A stretch of DNA of 64,000 nucleotides, from positions 47,944,276 through 48,008,275 of the forward strand of contig NC_087069.1 in NCBI RefSeq assembly GCF_963678635.1. The letters are read 5' to 3'. The position numbers were made by a program, and so were the translations under genes. The stretch comes from Symsagittifera roscoffensis (lineage: Eukaryota > Xenacoelomorpha > Acoela > Convolutidae). Positions 34,201 through 47,300 of this stretch are shown here, piece by piece (position 1 is the stretch's first letter; each line of letters opens with the position of its first letter). The notes beneath the pieces are model-generated. The model saw nothing but the letters and a program-made list of their open reading frames with translations, did no database searches and had not been told where the DNA came from.

Positions 34201-37200
34201 GGCCCAATTGCGTCGCTTGCGAGCTACTCCACCGTCCAATTTCTTCAAGCAGTCCTCCATTTCCTTCAATGTCTCGAGGGCCACCCACCACGTCCGGGAG
34301 GTGTTCCTCGTCTTGTTCCTCTCCAATGGATCACTCGTCACTTGCTTGACCGTGGCCTGGTGTGCCTTCGAGATCCATTCCTTGCCGACATCCACTTCCC
34401 GTGTCTGTCCGTTCGTTGAACCTCTCTTTACGTTTATCTTCTGAGGCTTGAAGTCTTCTTCCGATGTCAACCTGGTGGAAACCTCTATTTCCCTCTCTAC
34501 ATCAAGTGGTCTTCTGAGCTCCGAGCTGCTCTTGTATGCCGCCGTCTTGCATCGAGCCAAAACCATGGGCGCCGTCTCTCTCAAGTTTCCTTCCGAAACA
34601 GCATCCACTGAAGGACTACCCAATCCCTCCACTTCTCTCTTCCTCTTGCGAGTCTTCACATCTCTGCTTGAGGGTTTTGTAGCTATCATCACTGATTCGA
34701 CCTCTCTGTCTACCCCCAATCCTTCCAACTCTTGCCTCCCCCCTGCTCGAGCCTTAAGGATATTAGTACTTTTAATCATATTACTAGTCCCAACCTTATC
34801 CCTTTTTATATCATTAACTATTTTATCTACAGTTTTTTGTCTCAGAGTAGAGCTGTCCTCACATTTTTCTTCTCTAGTCTTCGATCGTGAATTCCTCAGC
34901 TCTACCAGCTTGCTCAGCAGCTCTTTTCTCGCCTTCTCATCCAGGCCCGTTCCTATCAGAAGCGGTTCTCCAAATCTTACGACTGTGTCCCACAGTTCCT
35001 CCTTGAATTTGTCCAGCGTCGTCTCGCTGCCCGCTTCTTGATTGAATTCTTCCAAGAACTCCTGCCAAGCATCGTCCTTTAGGGACCCCAGGAATATGTC
35101 CCTGTTCCCTTCGAAAGTGTTCCTTTCCCTTTCCTCCGAGCTCAAGAGTATCATCCCCATATTGAAGGTCTCATTTGCCAATGGCAATTCCAGATTCTTC
35201 CGGGGGGACGGATTCAGAGGTGGTGTGGCAGTATCTGCCCAATTCTCCTCGCTCAAATCTTTCAACAGTTCTTGATTGGTGAGCTCCTCCCCTGATGGCC
35301 CTGGTTCAGGTGTATTCCCCACTTCCATGTCTTCACCGGCTTCACTGAGAGTTTCATCCATACTCTCTTCTTCTGACTCATGTCTCCTTCTCTCGAGAAT
35401 TTTCTTAAACCGGTCCTCGACGGGTCCACTTCTCTTGTCTCCAGGCGTGTCCACTGACAGTGGTGATGGTGTCGTAGGGTCCAGCTTTTTGTATTCCGTC
35501 AGTGCTACATGCAGTTGACCTGCTGCATCTAGTTCTGTTCCCTCCTGTCTTATTTCCACCTGTTCCAAGCCATAGGGTGCCTTATATTTTCTCGTGGCAA
35601 ATTTCATGTCGTCCACCAATGCGACGTGCCCCTCCATCACGATCATCCTGCCATCATCCCATATGGGTAGCATGTTCTCAAGTCCCTCCTGCTCAAGAGC
35701 TCTCAAGACCTTTCGCACCTCATATCCGGGGGGCTGCGAACCTCTCATCTTTTTCGCTTGCGTCGTCCACGAATTTACCTTCGCCTCGCTAGTATGGAAG
35801 TAGACCGCCGCCGTGTAGCCGATGAACAGGGGGTCCCAGCCATCAGTGAAATACTTCTGCATTTCCTCCGTCGTCATCCTCGCCATTATGGAGGGAACTA
35901 CCAAGGGGCTGTTCTTTCCCAAGGTCATCCTCCTGACTATCGGGTACTCAGGCATGGTGGCTGGGAGGATCTCTTTCTCCATTATGGCCTCCAGCTCCCT
36001 CTTGACAAGCGCAAAGCATTCCTTCAAAGCAGGAATTCTCAAGATCTCTCGTCCGTCTGCCGTCAATGGGTTCAAGTTCCAAAACTTGGGATACATTTCG
36101 ATGGGGCCCTCTCGCTTGCCTCCCATTCTACATTGCATTTGCCCCCTGAAGTTGTACACTATCAGCTCGGCATCTTTCACTTTTCCAAAGAGTACCGTGT
36201 TGCTCATTCGCGTTCTAAACACCTCCTGCTGACACCAATTGAGCGCCGTCCCATCCAGTATGCTGTTAAGACTCAAGTGCGTCACAGAGTGACGATACGT
36301 TGTCACCAGGGGATCTGGGAATGCGTACGTCACTGCTGGACCATAAATGCAGGTCACCGTCTCCTCTAGGCCCCGGATTATCCCCATAGGGTCCGACCTC
36401 ATTGCCAGGCATAAGTCCGTCAACAGAGGCATCCCTCTATTCATCTTCTTCCATTCTTCTCTCGAGGTTGGATTCTCATCTTCACCCGTCATGTGCCGAT
36501 TCTGCATCATGAGGTATTGCACTAACAACGTCTTCAATCCTGCGGCACACTTGTAGGAGTAGGTTTCAATGCTCGAGTGGACTCTCCCCATAGACAGAGG
36601 CTCTCCATATTCCATCAATCGATGAAACGACACCAATTCCCCATGGGTCAAGAGTAATAGTGCCAGATACCCATAAACTCGAAGTGTTTCTACTCCTCGA
36701 CTAAACATGTATGCTGGGCCCATGTTGAACAAGTATCTGGGATAGACCAGATACAAAGCCAAGAGCAGGCTGATGGGCATGCCCAGTATCTCCTGCACGA
36801 AGGCTCCAGCGCCATGAATTCCTTTTCCCAGCAAGGACTCAAGAACTTGAGAATCTCGTGATCCCTTCTAGTCCTCAGCTCACCCTTGGCGTGCTCTCTC
36901 CAGAACCCTCCAATCGTCACTTAATTGGCGGCCGAGACGAATCTAGCCACCGTCATGTCTCTTACTTCGGCCAGCTCCAATTGTTTCTCCAGAAAACTCC
37001 AGACTTGTTTCACGAGGGGTGGTGCTTCCTCCCTCGTCTTATTCGTGGCGTTCTCCAGCCTTGGTGTCAAAAATGGCCACCAGCCATTCTCTTGCGTCAA
37101 GCGATATTTCATCGATTCTAATTGCTTTTCCGTCTCAGCCACATTTCTTCTCTCGTTACTAGGACCTCTAGACTTGCTTGTGGAATTTGTGATCTTCACA

Positions 37201-40200
37201 TCCATGCTCCGAAACCACAAGGTGGCCGTCAATTGGCTTATCGCCGGGTGATCGTCCCCAATGACGGGGTTGAACTTAAGTTGCCTGGCAAAGTTCGATA
37301 TCTCTAGCAAGAGCACCTCGTCTAATACAATCAGGATGTCGGCTAGTCCATAAAAGCCCCTCAGTGCATGAGATATGTCCGCCCATGCCGCCGCCAATTC
37401 TGACTTGCGAAGCCTCAGGTTCGATGGCTCCAACTCCCGATTGGGGGCTGCCATTAGAATCCTCCATTCATTCCCCTCTGCTATTAGGATCAAGACCGCG
37501 TACACGAATTGTAGGGCAGGTGGCATATTCGCGTATCCAGGGGATGTGGTGAACACCACCTTCGTCTTGGATCCAAATCTCGAGACCACATTCTCCTGCA
37601 CTTCATTCATCGCTGCAAACAACGCCTGAATGGCTTCCCATATCTTCCTCGAGGTCGGAATTTCATTGCCCTTTAGCTGCTCAAGAAGTCCCATTGCGTG
37701 CAGGTGATCATTCATTCCTGCAAACAATAGCAACTCAGGCTCACAGGGCATCTCCGACTTTATTGCCACCACCAGAGTTAACATCTGGTTTAATTCAGCT
37801 CCTGGCAAAGAATATATCAGAGTCTCCGGCCAGAACAACTTGGGAGACGTTCCTTCGAAGTCCGATCCCGCCACAATGACTACTCTCGCAGCAGCTGGAT
37901 CTGCTCTATCATAAACTGCCAGGGTTTTGGCCAGCTGGGTGCTGCCACAGGGCTTCCCGTACCTGGGATCTTCCGCCAACTTCGAGCCTTCGTAAGCGGC
38001 ATCTGGCAATTCCATTCCCCCCGGATTGAGTAGCTTGTCCACCACTTTCAACTGTGCCGGGGTTGCCAACCTGATCGTGGCGATGCTTGTTCGGTGTTTG
38101 GGGGGTTCCACTATGAGTCCAGGACTCCCCAACAGCTTGAGAGGTCTGTAGTTATTGGGTCCCATGATCGCTTTTGTGGGAATTCCGGTCAGATCTGCGG
38201 TCTCCATCAATTTCGTTCTCGAGAAGTGTGCCTCATGAGCTTTTAACCAGTCCACGCAATGATGTCTGTTTAAATCCTCGTGCGACACTCGTTCCATCCC
38301 CAGGGTCTCCGCCAATTCTCGCCTGCATTCCAAACCCTCTAGGTCCAGTTCTTTCACCTTCTCAGGATATCTCAAGCGAGCGGTCTCCATAGATCTCTTT
38401 TCCCGCTTCTTCTTTGCCACTACCACAGAGGATATCGCCGAGCCTGGAGGTGTTGATGACGTCACCTCCTCAGACTCCATTGGCGTGGCACTCTGCAATC
38501 TGGTCTGGCTGCTCCTTGAACTGTCTCTAGTGTCAACTCTCGGTCCCAAGCGACCAGACAAGGCCCTTGAGGCAAGGAATGGTGGGTTCGGAGGTGGTCC
38601 TAATGTGAATTGGGCTGTCTCTAGCAGATCCGCCTCCAGCGCATTTATGTGTTCTTGGAAGACGTCGTTTAGCCACTCTGCTCCCCTCGGTCTATCAAAA
38701 TGGATTCCATTACTGGAGGTGTCTTCAGGGAATCCCTCTTTCTCCATGCGCTCTGCCACGTCCAACAGTCTGACAGGGAGCACACTCTTCCGGTGGATGT
38801 CTCTTATCACCTTGTTTAGGTTCCGCACCTTCTCGTTCATCTCCAAGGCGTGCTGGTCAAACATCATGTTGTAGGGGATGGTACATACCGTCAACAGGAT
38901 GGGGTCCATCTGGATCCTCAGCTCCTCAAGAAGGCAACTCATCTTGTCGTGCAGCCTCGTTATCTTCCTTGCTTCTCCCCTTGACACATCGTTAGTTCCG
39001 ATCATCAAGGTCACCGTGTACATTTTGGTCATCCCTAGCATCTCAAGCGTCGCCAACATCTGTGGCGTGGCCGCTCCAGCGAAACACCAGGCTGTCCCCT
39101 ACCAGGCTGTCCCCTATGATCAGGTGGACCGCACCTTCTGGCACGCGGGGTGGCGCAAGATACTCCACCCAGGCTGCATCATGAAAGCAGTCCCTCCTGG
39201 CTTTCTGTTCCGCATTCCAATCCAGCCGATTGTGCCTGTGGTACCTCCCCTGTGTATTTTTCTTATAACTCGAGATCACGACGCTCCTGACCGGCTGTTC
39301 CCTCCAAGTCGGGGGAAGCTCCGGTCTTGCCGAACTTTCACGACTTTTCTGCCGTAATTTCTCGCCCAGCTCTTTCAGACACGATGAGCCGCCGCTCACC
39401 TGACTGTCACTCGAGGTCGAGGTTGGGGTATATCCCGGCAGCACCACATCCATCAGCGGGCGTACGGGTTGCGTCTCTAGGCTACGCAAGGAAGACGTTG
39501 CGTCATTCGGTATCCAGACTTCCAACCCTTCACTCATGTGTTCCCGGGCCTCGCGGTCAAGGTTGAACCGTGCTCTTGCTCTGGGGACTTCATCCACCTC
39601 CATGCGTGACTCTGGTCTCGAGCTGGTAACCACTCGCTCTTTCGGCCTGGCTCCCTTTTGTGCGTCAAGTTCGCGTTGTCGTTGTTCTATTCTCTCCAAC
39701 TCCGACTTCAGTTGTTCACAATTCGCGGCATTCTCCCGCACCCTTAGCTCCTGCTGATGTTCAGCCTTTAGCATCTCAAGCAACCTCAGAGTCTGATCTC
39801 GCTCGTTGACCGCCTGGTCCCTTTCTAGCTGAACCTTCTCTCGATCCAGCTGTTTTGCCTATTCCCGATCGAGGTTCGCCTTATTCCTTTCCTTCTGCGT
39901 CTTTTCGAGCTCTTTCTTTAGAAGACCAAGATCCGGGAATGCCTCGGTCGTCTGTTGTGCTCGCGTCATCGATAGCACCTTACTCGAGCTTTGGCCTGTA
40001 GATCTTGCTGTTGGCCTAGTTGGTAGTGGGAATTCCCCTGCGCCATATTCGGTATTGTTACTCAGGCCAGGATTCCTTGCCAAGTCAAAGCCCCTTACTC
40101 TTCCATCCACATTCCAAGACAACCATCTGGTCTGTTCTTGGTTTGATATACCCTCGGTGGTGTAGCCGATCATCAAGACAGCCTCCGTCGCAGACTCCCT

Positions 40201-40359
40201 GCATTCACCCTGGTCTTCCAACTGGAGGGTGGCATTCAGCAATACCGCCATTCTCTCGTCTATCTGGGTATAGTCCAGGTCCCTCAGGCGTCTGTACAGC
40301 TCATCAAGAGTAGGCTTCTTCAGGGCCGCGGGCATGGACTTCCAGAATCTGTCTGCCAT
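31269..40359 (-). pseudogene. Giant second ORF of element C (broken)
   Basis: Nearly identical to B's second ORF by eye, so the same domains are expected: coiled coil, SGNH hydrolase (about 39.1-38.7 kb), degenerate SGNH-like unit (about 37.87-37.3 kb), C-x9-H-x-C-x4-C (33064-33117) and the HGECPCHC block (about 32.03-32.06 kb). It carries several breaks (about five) and a foreign insertion of about 0.28 kb. The C-terminal end, with its serine-rich STSGCSTSK tail, is the same as in B. Confidence 0.8.
32399..32674 (-). other. Foreign insertion of about 0.28 kb in C's second ORF
   Basis: B reads continuously through the matching place (near 12.52-12.54 kb), while C holds about 276 unrelated bases. 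I see no terminal inverted repeats, poly-A tail or clear target-site duplication. On the minus strand it has exon-like coding potential (a stretch containing MEVVNITNDVFLGG) followed by GTAAAT, a possible donor. Its origin is unknown; it could be host sequence captured during reverse transcription or repair. Confidence 0.5.
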
Positions 40360-40872
40360 TCTTTGTGACTTCGGGATGTATACAGGTATGCGTTAACCAG
40401 CTCAAGAATTACCTGACCGACTCAAGTATTACCCAACTCAAGAATTCTCTAGAAATGTTCCCTTGCAAACACTTGCTGTAGGTGTCGATTATCGCGAGTT
40501 CAATCAAGATTTCTCTTTCTGTCTCTCGCTTGAGTGTAGTTGGATTTTCAACTTTGTTTTTCAAACTTGATCTGAAAACAGAAACCACATTAAGACCTAA
40601 CATGTCATGCTCCTAACCTAGAAAACCCCCCCTTTTTACCAGTATGGTTAAAATCTTATCATTTTCATTCTATTTAAAACGATTCAATTGGAATTTCCTT
40701 AAAAGCATGCAGATTCATTTTATGTTTTAGCACCGTTAATTCTTTTTAAAATTTAATTGTCATGCCAATCACGTCTTAAGATCCCTTTACCTGTGCCGCA
40801 CCCCAGTACCTAACTCAAGACTCCTCCCTCACACCCAACTCGAGACCCCCGTGTCCCCAACTCAGGCGATGC
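40360..40872 (-). promoter_or_regulatory. Spacer between pol and second ORF, with conserved splice-acceptor-like site (C)
   Basis: Counterpart of 20253-20751. TTTCTGTTTTCAG on the minus strand ends at 40572, giving a possible exon start at 40571. TTATCGCGAG lies at 40489-40498. A seven-G run occurs upstream of the acceptor on the element strand. The donor site was not identified. Confidence 0.45.
40409..40603 (-). CDS. Small 64-residue ORF in the pol to second-ORF spacer (C)
   Basis: Counterpart of the frame at 20302-20496, with the same length, start and stop and a conserved core such as SSLKNKVENPT. It has no known domain. As in B, the acceptor-like site falls within its first codons, so its status as a gene is doubtful. 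Confidence 0.25.
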   Translation of the reverse strand: MLGLNVVSVFRSSLKNKVENPTTLKRETEREILIELAIIDTYSKCLQGNISREFLSWVILESVR

Positions 40873-41310
40873 TCAAGTAGTATTTTTTTGCAGATACACC
40901 ATTATCTCAGTTTCCGCAAAGACTACATGTAGGATAGCGTACAATTCCCTCGAGCTCAGTTTGCCCCTGTTTGGGTCATACACCGGCATTGAGACCTCCG
41001 TTATTCCTCTTTCAATCATGAAGTCTCGTAGTCTTGTTAGTGCCAACATCACGTGTTCGGGATCAATTGTGTTCCTGTCATTGACCCTCGTCACTAGGAA
41101 GCACAGATATTTGCCCGGGACTTGTGCTACTGAGGGTGGAAGCGCTGCCATCCCTCCCAGTCCTGGTCTCTGTCTGAACAGAAACTCCACGTTCTGGTAC
41201 TCTCTTCTGAAGTCAGTTTCCAATCTTGATTTGAAACTCATGTCCACCGTGATGCAGATCGCGCTAGTCCTGTTTGACAGGATGAAGTCACTATCCGTTA
41301 TCATGATGTT
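40873..41310 (-). other. Possible macro-like domain at the C-terminus of pol (C)
   Basis: The last 145 or so residues of the integrase frame have a predicted beta-alpha-beta order resembling TARG1/OARD1-type macro domains: a strand with SDFILSNRTSAICITV, then KYLCFLVTRVND, then the helix-strand LTRLRDFMIERGITEVSMP, and finally a helix and FAETEIMVYL. The glycine loops that bind ADP-ribose in that family are not obvious, so any binding activity is doubtful. The B counterpart is about 20752-21201. Based on remembered family patterns only. Confidence 0.4.
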
Positions 41311-44300
41311 CTCCGAGTACTCATTGGGTATTTCAAATTTCGTTTTGAAATTCCGACCTATGGTAGGCTCCGGCTCTCCTTCTTCCAGTTCCAATTCGCT
41401 TGTTTCTCTCACTTCCTTGAGCTTCTTTATCATCAAATTTTCGGTGTGGGTAAGTCCTACCCCCACTCCCCGGACAAAAAAATTTATCGACGTCCCCGTC
41501 GATATTGTCGGGTCTGAATTGTCCTGAGGAATGTCCAGTGGCCTGTCTGTTGCCGTCCATCCGAAAAGAGGGTCCTCTGTCTTCATGTAATTTGCCGCTG
41601 ATACATCGACTTGTTGAATGCTTTGTCCTTCGTGGTTCTCGTCTTTGACATCGGGCATCCACTCTAGTATCCTCAAGTTCGTGTTCTCCCTCCTCTCTAT
41701 CTCACTCTGCTCGAGATCCGTCTCTAATTCCGGCGTCGAGTGGTCTTCCTGCGGATAGTGTCCACCATCGTCAATGACCTGCCATTCCTCTCCGGCTTCC
41801 AGTTCGCCTGTGCTCAGTAGTTCCTCGCCCAATTTGTCTGGCTGTATCTTATCGATCAAGAAGGCATCCCCGTACCTGTTGTACCTCATGGCGGTGCGTT
41901 TACGATTACCAGTCCTGGTTTCCGGTGGTGTCGGTCGATCCGGCTCCATCCACTTCGGCACCTCATCTTGCTCCGGGTCGTTCCAGTCTTCTTCTACAAA
42001 TGATCCTGCATCAGACTCCCCTCCTATCTTTTCGTTGTCGTCCAAACTCAAGTTCTCATTACCATCATTTTTCTCTCTGGTGCCTTTTTCATTCACTTCA
42101 CACGCTGGCTCTACCACCAGGTACTCAAGACCCTCCATGTCCTTCGGTATGCACCAATCTTCTGGGGACGGGACGTGAGGCTTCAGATTTTCATAATGTG
42201 CCGCTCGCCCAGTACTCAAGCGATAGAACCGTCCTTGTTGATGAACCTCCGTTATCATGAATGGTCCCCTCCACTTCTTGAGTAGTTTCTTTGTTCCCTT
42301 GGGCGGTATGACATTTTGGAAGACCCACACGTATTGGCCCACTTCATATGGCTTTGCTCGTAAAATTTTTTCGTCATATTTCCTGCGTTGCCTCATTTGC
42401 GCTTGCGCCGTGTTCCTCCTGCATAGCTCTTCCAACTCCTGTTGTCTTTTGATCGCTTCCTTCACGTATGCCTGAGGCGACGTCCTTTTCCCTTCGTATT
42501 CCGGGTAAAAGAATGTCAGAGGCATTGCTCTCTCCCTGCCCGTCAACATCATGAAAGGACTGATGCCCGTCGTTGAGTGCTGTGTACTGTTGTAGGCTCC
42601 TACTACCTGTGGCAGATATTTGTCCCAGTCCGTCATGTATCTTGAGCAGTACACCCTTAACATGTTGACCAGTGTCCTGTTCTGTCTCTCTACCAACCCA
42701 TTGGTCTGTGGATGATAGGTCGTCGAGTGTGCTTGAGCAATGTGCGATCTCTTCATCAATTCTTTTGTCAAGTCCCCCACGAAAGCTTTGCCGTTGTCCG
42801 ACTGGAAAGTCATTGGACAACCATACCGCGATATCCAATGCGTTATCAGATGATCACATGTCTCTTCGGCCGAGGCTGTCTGGCACGGAACCGCTTCCGC
42901 CAACTTTGTGAAGTGATCTATTATAACCAGTATCTGGTTATATCCCGACTCTGTCATGCAGATTTTTTGATGGTCTATCTGCACCACTTCATTGAACTCC
43001 GAGCTCTCAACGGACTTGAGGGGAAACTTCATCTTCCTTGGGTCTTTTACCTGGAGACATGCCAGGCAGGCATTCACCCATCTCTCGCAAGCTTTTCTCA
43101 TTCCTGGCCAATCAAATCTGTGAAGTATCCTTTGTTGTACTTTGTCTATCCCCTGGTGGCCCATCTGGTCGTGTGATCTGAAAGGCACCTCTGTCTGGTA
43201 CAATTGTGGTAGTATGATGAGGTTGTGTTTGTGTAATATCTTTTCCTCATCTCTCCTCTTGCACGCTACCACTCCATCAGCTGTGTGATAAAGTAAGTCT
43301 TTCTTTTCTTTGTAGAACTGGCTCAAGATCTTGTAGCTGTCTTCCTCAAGTTCCCCCTTCTCCTTGACCCCCGACTGGATCCATTTGGAGAGGTTACTTG
43401 TCATTTTGTCATTCTTCTGGGCTCTTATTAGGTCTGACAGCCTATATCTCGCCTTGACATGCTCCTTTAGCACCATGATCTGTCCATTCATCTCACCAGG
43501 GTTGTGGATGTCATCACTCAGTTTCACGCATATCATCCTTTTCACGATTTTCATATCATCTTCTGGCACCAGATTCGTTCTGATGTTTGAGTTGCATGAT
43601 AGTTCCCTGAATGGTTTCCTTGCGACCGCAATTTTCTCAAGTTCCTCACCACCTTGCGTCTCCTGTATGTCCATGTTGTATGTTCCTGAAGATGGATCCG
43701 TCTGTAACTCCCTGTCGTGGTGCCTTGTCTTCTCTTATGCCAATATCATGCACAGACTGTCTTGGTTTTCGCTGCTCTCATCCGAGTCTTCATCCCATCC
43801 TTCACGCTCCCCGGACAATTTTCTTTCTCCGGTTCCTTCTTCCGTGAACCTGGAACACTCCCCGGACTCTTGACCTAGTCCCAGGTGTTCAGTATCTTCT
43901 TTGAACGTCATTTTCTTTTACCTAGCCTTGGTCTGCTCCAGAATGTCTTCGGGGATTTTGTCAACTAGTGACCGCACGACATCTTTGCTGTCAGTGACGC
44001 TTCCTCTTGATGAGTCAGTATCGTTCACTGTCTCTTTTCTCCGAAGTATAGTGAATTCCGGTTTCTCTTGACCCTTCTCCTGGATCACGGGCTTATCATC
44101 TGATAGTTTCTCGAGCAACCTCATTAAGTCATCATCTATCTGTGCAGTTCCTGCTTCCACCTGGTTAAGATCATAGCCTTTTGCCTTGAGCGTCTCCTTC
44201 ACGATCTTCGACTTGAGTATAATCTCAATCGGAATCCTCTTGCTCTTCTTCAAGATGGTCTTCTCTGGAGGCTCTTTAGGCAATTCAGGATGATCTTCTA

Positions 44301-47300
44301 TCGGTTTGCCTGACTTGTCCAGCCATCTCGTGAGTGGAAGACTGTCGTACGTTTCCTTGTCCATGAATGAGAAGCCATCTTTGATTTCAGGTCTGTCTGC
44401 TTCTCTTTGCTCTTGTCTCTCATAGAACTCCGTCTTCTTACTCAAGCTGTCGGCATTCTGATGTTTATCTCGCGTTCTATGCTCAATTATCATGTTGTAT
44501 CCGTCCAGGCGAACTATCCACCTCCCAATGTAACTTTGGTCCATTGAGTACGTTTTCAGCCAACTGAGTGCTCGATTGTCGACTCGCAACTTGAATGGCT
44601 CACTGCCCAGGTATGCCCTGTATTTCTCGACAAAGGTAACCACCGCGAACATCTCTGCTTTCTGTGCTCCGCACTTCATTTCCGTGTCACTCAGGACTTT
44701 GCTCCCGTACGCTATTGGTCTCAAGACTGTCTTCCCATTCCATTCTTGTTCTTGGTGGAGAATCCCAGAAATCGCGACTACCGACGCATCCGTGTCCAGC
44801 ACGTACATCCCTTTCTCAGTCGGCATACCCAGTACTGGTGCCCCACATAGCTCTTTCTTTATTCTCTGGAATGACTCTTCTGCCGCGTTGTTCCACGTGA
44901 ACTTCTTGCCCTTGTGTCTCATTAATTGTTGCATCGGGTTTACTTTGTCTGCATAGCCTTTGATGAACTCTCTATAATAGTTAGCGAAACCCAGGAAGCT
45001 CATCAACTGGTGCTCTGTTTTCGGTGATTTCCAGGTCAGGACTGCTTCCACGGCGTCCGTATCAGGTCTGATGCCGTGCTTGTCTACCATCCTGCCCAAG
45101 TATTTTATTGAGTCCTTTAGTATCTCGCACTTTGATGGTTTACACTTTAGCCCCGACCTCTTCATGCATGCAAACACTTCGTCAAGTCTCTCAATGTGGT
45201 CTTCCAGTGTTGGCGTCGCTATTACCACGTCATCCACGTAGCACATTACTAGGTTGCCATACTTCTTCGTTACACCTATCAGCGCGTGTGCCATCAACCG
45301 CTGAAACGTGGCTGTGGCATTGCAAAGTCCAAACGGCATCCGTTTCCATTGAAATAGACCCAGCTCGCAGGCAAACCCTGTCTTGTCCCTGTCCTGCTTC
45401 CTTAGTGGTACTTGCCAAAAGGCCGAGCCTAAATCAAGAGTCGTAAAAAATTTTGCATCACCTAACTTTGAGAGGCTCTCATCAATCCTAGGTATGGGAT
45501 AGGCATCCTTCACCGTGACGGAGTTCAGGTATCGAAAGTCACAACAAAACCTCAACTGGTCGCCTTTCTTTTTGGCCATCACTACTCCACACGCCCACGG
45601 TGACTTGGATGGTTCTATCATGTCATACTCTAGTAACGTCTCGATCTCTTTTCTACACGCGTCCGATTTGTGTGGGGTCATGCGCCTCGCCCCCTCCCTG
45701 TGTGGTACCGCGTTTTCCTCAAGTTCTATTTCATGCTCAACGAAATTACAACACCCGATATCCGCCTTATGCCTCGAAAAAACTTCCTCGTTCCGCTCTA
45801 GTACGTCCTTGATGGCTTCGAGCTGTTCATCTTTCAGTTTGCCCCTCAAATGTTCAATCTCCGGCAGGACCGGTTTTTCATTTTGCCTTTCATCTAGTGT
45901 GGGTCGCTCTGGAAAGTTCGAACAGCTCGACAGCCCATCATCCGTTTCTGACTTAAGTGATTTAATAAGACCTGAAGAATCTTTTTTTTTCTGCAATCGT
46001 CTCAAGATACAAATTTTGTCCCTGTGATTGGGACAATCAACAACTTCATTTTGTTTTGAGTTCTCAATTGTTTCATATTGAGTTTTAACCGGTAAAGCAT
46101 ATCCCAGTTTCCTCCCTCTCTGTATCGTGATCGGTATATCAAGGGTATTCAACAAGACACTGACGCAGAGGCCGCTCTTCGTTATCGAAAATGATCTTCC
46201 TAAAACAGCAGCACTTTGACTATTAGGATTCGGAACTATACACACTTGCTTGTTGTCACTTAGTTCATTGTAATTTTTCATCCTCAAACTTACGATTGCC
46301 GCTTCATTAGCTTTTAGCCTCACCCTCCTACTCAAGAATACCGGTGCTTTGTTTTCATTTGCCATTATTAAATTTACCGGTTTGATTGCGTACCTCCTAT
46401 CCGGGTTCCGTATCCTGAAAATTGCGTTATTTAGGCCAATCGTTACGTCGAAATTCCTGATGAAGTCTCTACCCAAAATGAATTGGTCAGATTCATCTAG
46501 GTTTTCTACCACGATAAAGCTCATCCATAGGTTACGTTCCCCCAAATTGAGGGCTATTATCGGCGTCCTGCCCAGCACCCGAAGGGCCCCTTTGTTTGCA
46601 GCAGACAGCCGTATTCTCGAGTCTATCAAGTCACCTTTGTCAAAGCCCATCTTCTCCCAAGTTTCGATTGGTATGACGCTCAAGACTGCTCCCGTATCCA
46701 GTAACCCACGCAATTGAGTCTTTTTGCCACTTATATCTAGCACGTGCCCTGTCACATCTGCATCCGTCCTGATGTGCATTGCATCTTCTTCAAGCATGGC
46801 GCAGTGTCCAATCGATCTCACTTTCAACTCTTCTTTCCCTACGTAGATTTGCCCAATTAGGTCTTCGTCACATGTTATCATTGTCTTGGTGTAGATGTTG
46901 ATCCCATCTATATTTAGCATCACCTCGTGTGGACCATAAGCTTCAGTATACCTGTTATCAACACGTACCGACTTGCTGCCCCCTCTCGTGATTAGTGCTC
47001 TCAACGCTCTAGAAGTCGTTTGTGGGCTTATACAGCTCAAGTAATCTGCGTACACGTCAATGTGCATTATTGTCTGGTCGCTCGGTTCGCTCAAGTTTCT
47101 GGTTACCTCGTGGCCGCCCACTGTGATTATCGACATTATTCTAGCCACATTTTTCGATATGCAAAATGGCTTTCCCGTCACCATTTTTACAGTGTTACAA
47201 TTCCCGGTCTTTGTTGAGCCCGGTACAGCCTCTGGTGTTTGGCTCGATCCGGTTAATGCTTCGTTAAAATTCTGTCTTTCGATCTCCAGCTTTAGTCGTT

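Noticed and set aside
31269-40359. Second ORF as a retroviral-type envelope gene
   Set aside because: It has the right position, but I see no signal peptide, furin-like site, fusion peptide or C-terminal membrane anchor, and it contains SGNH and metal-motif regions instead.
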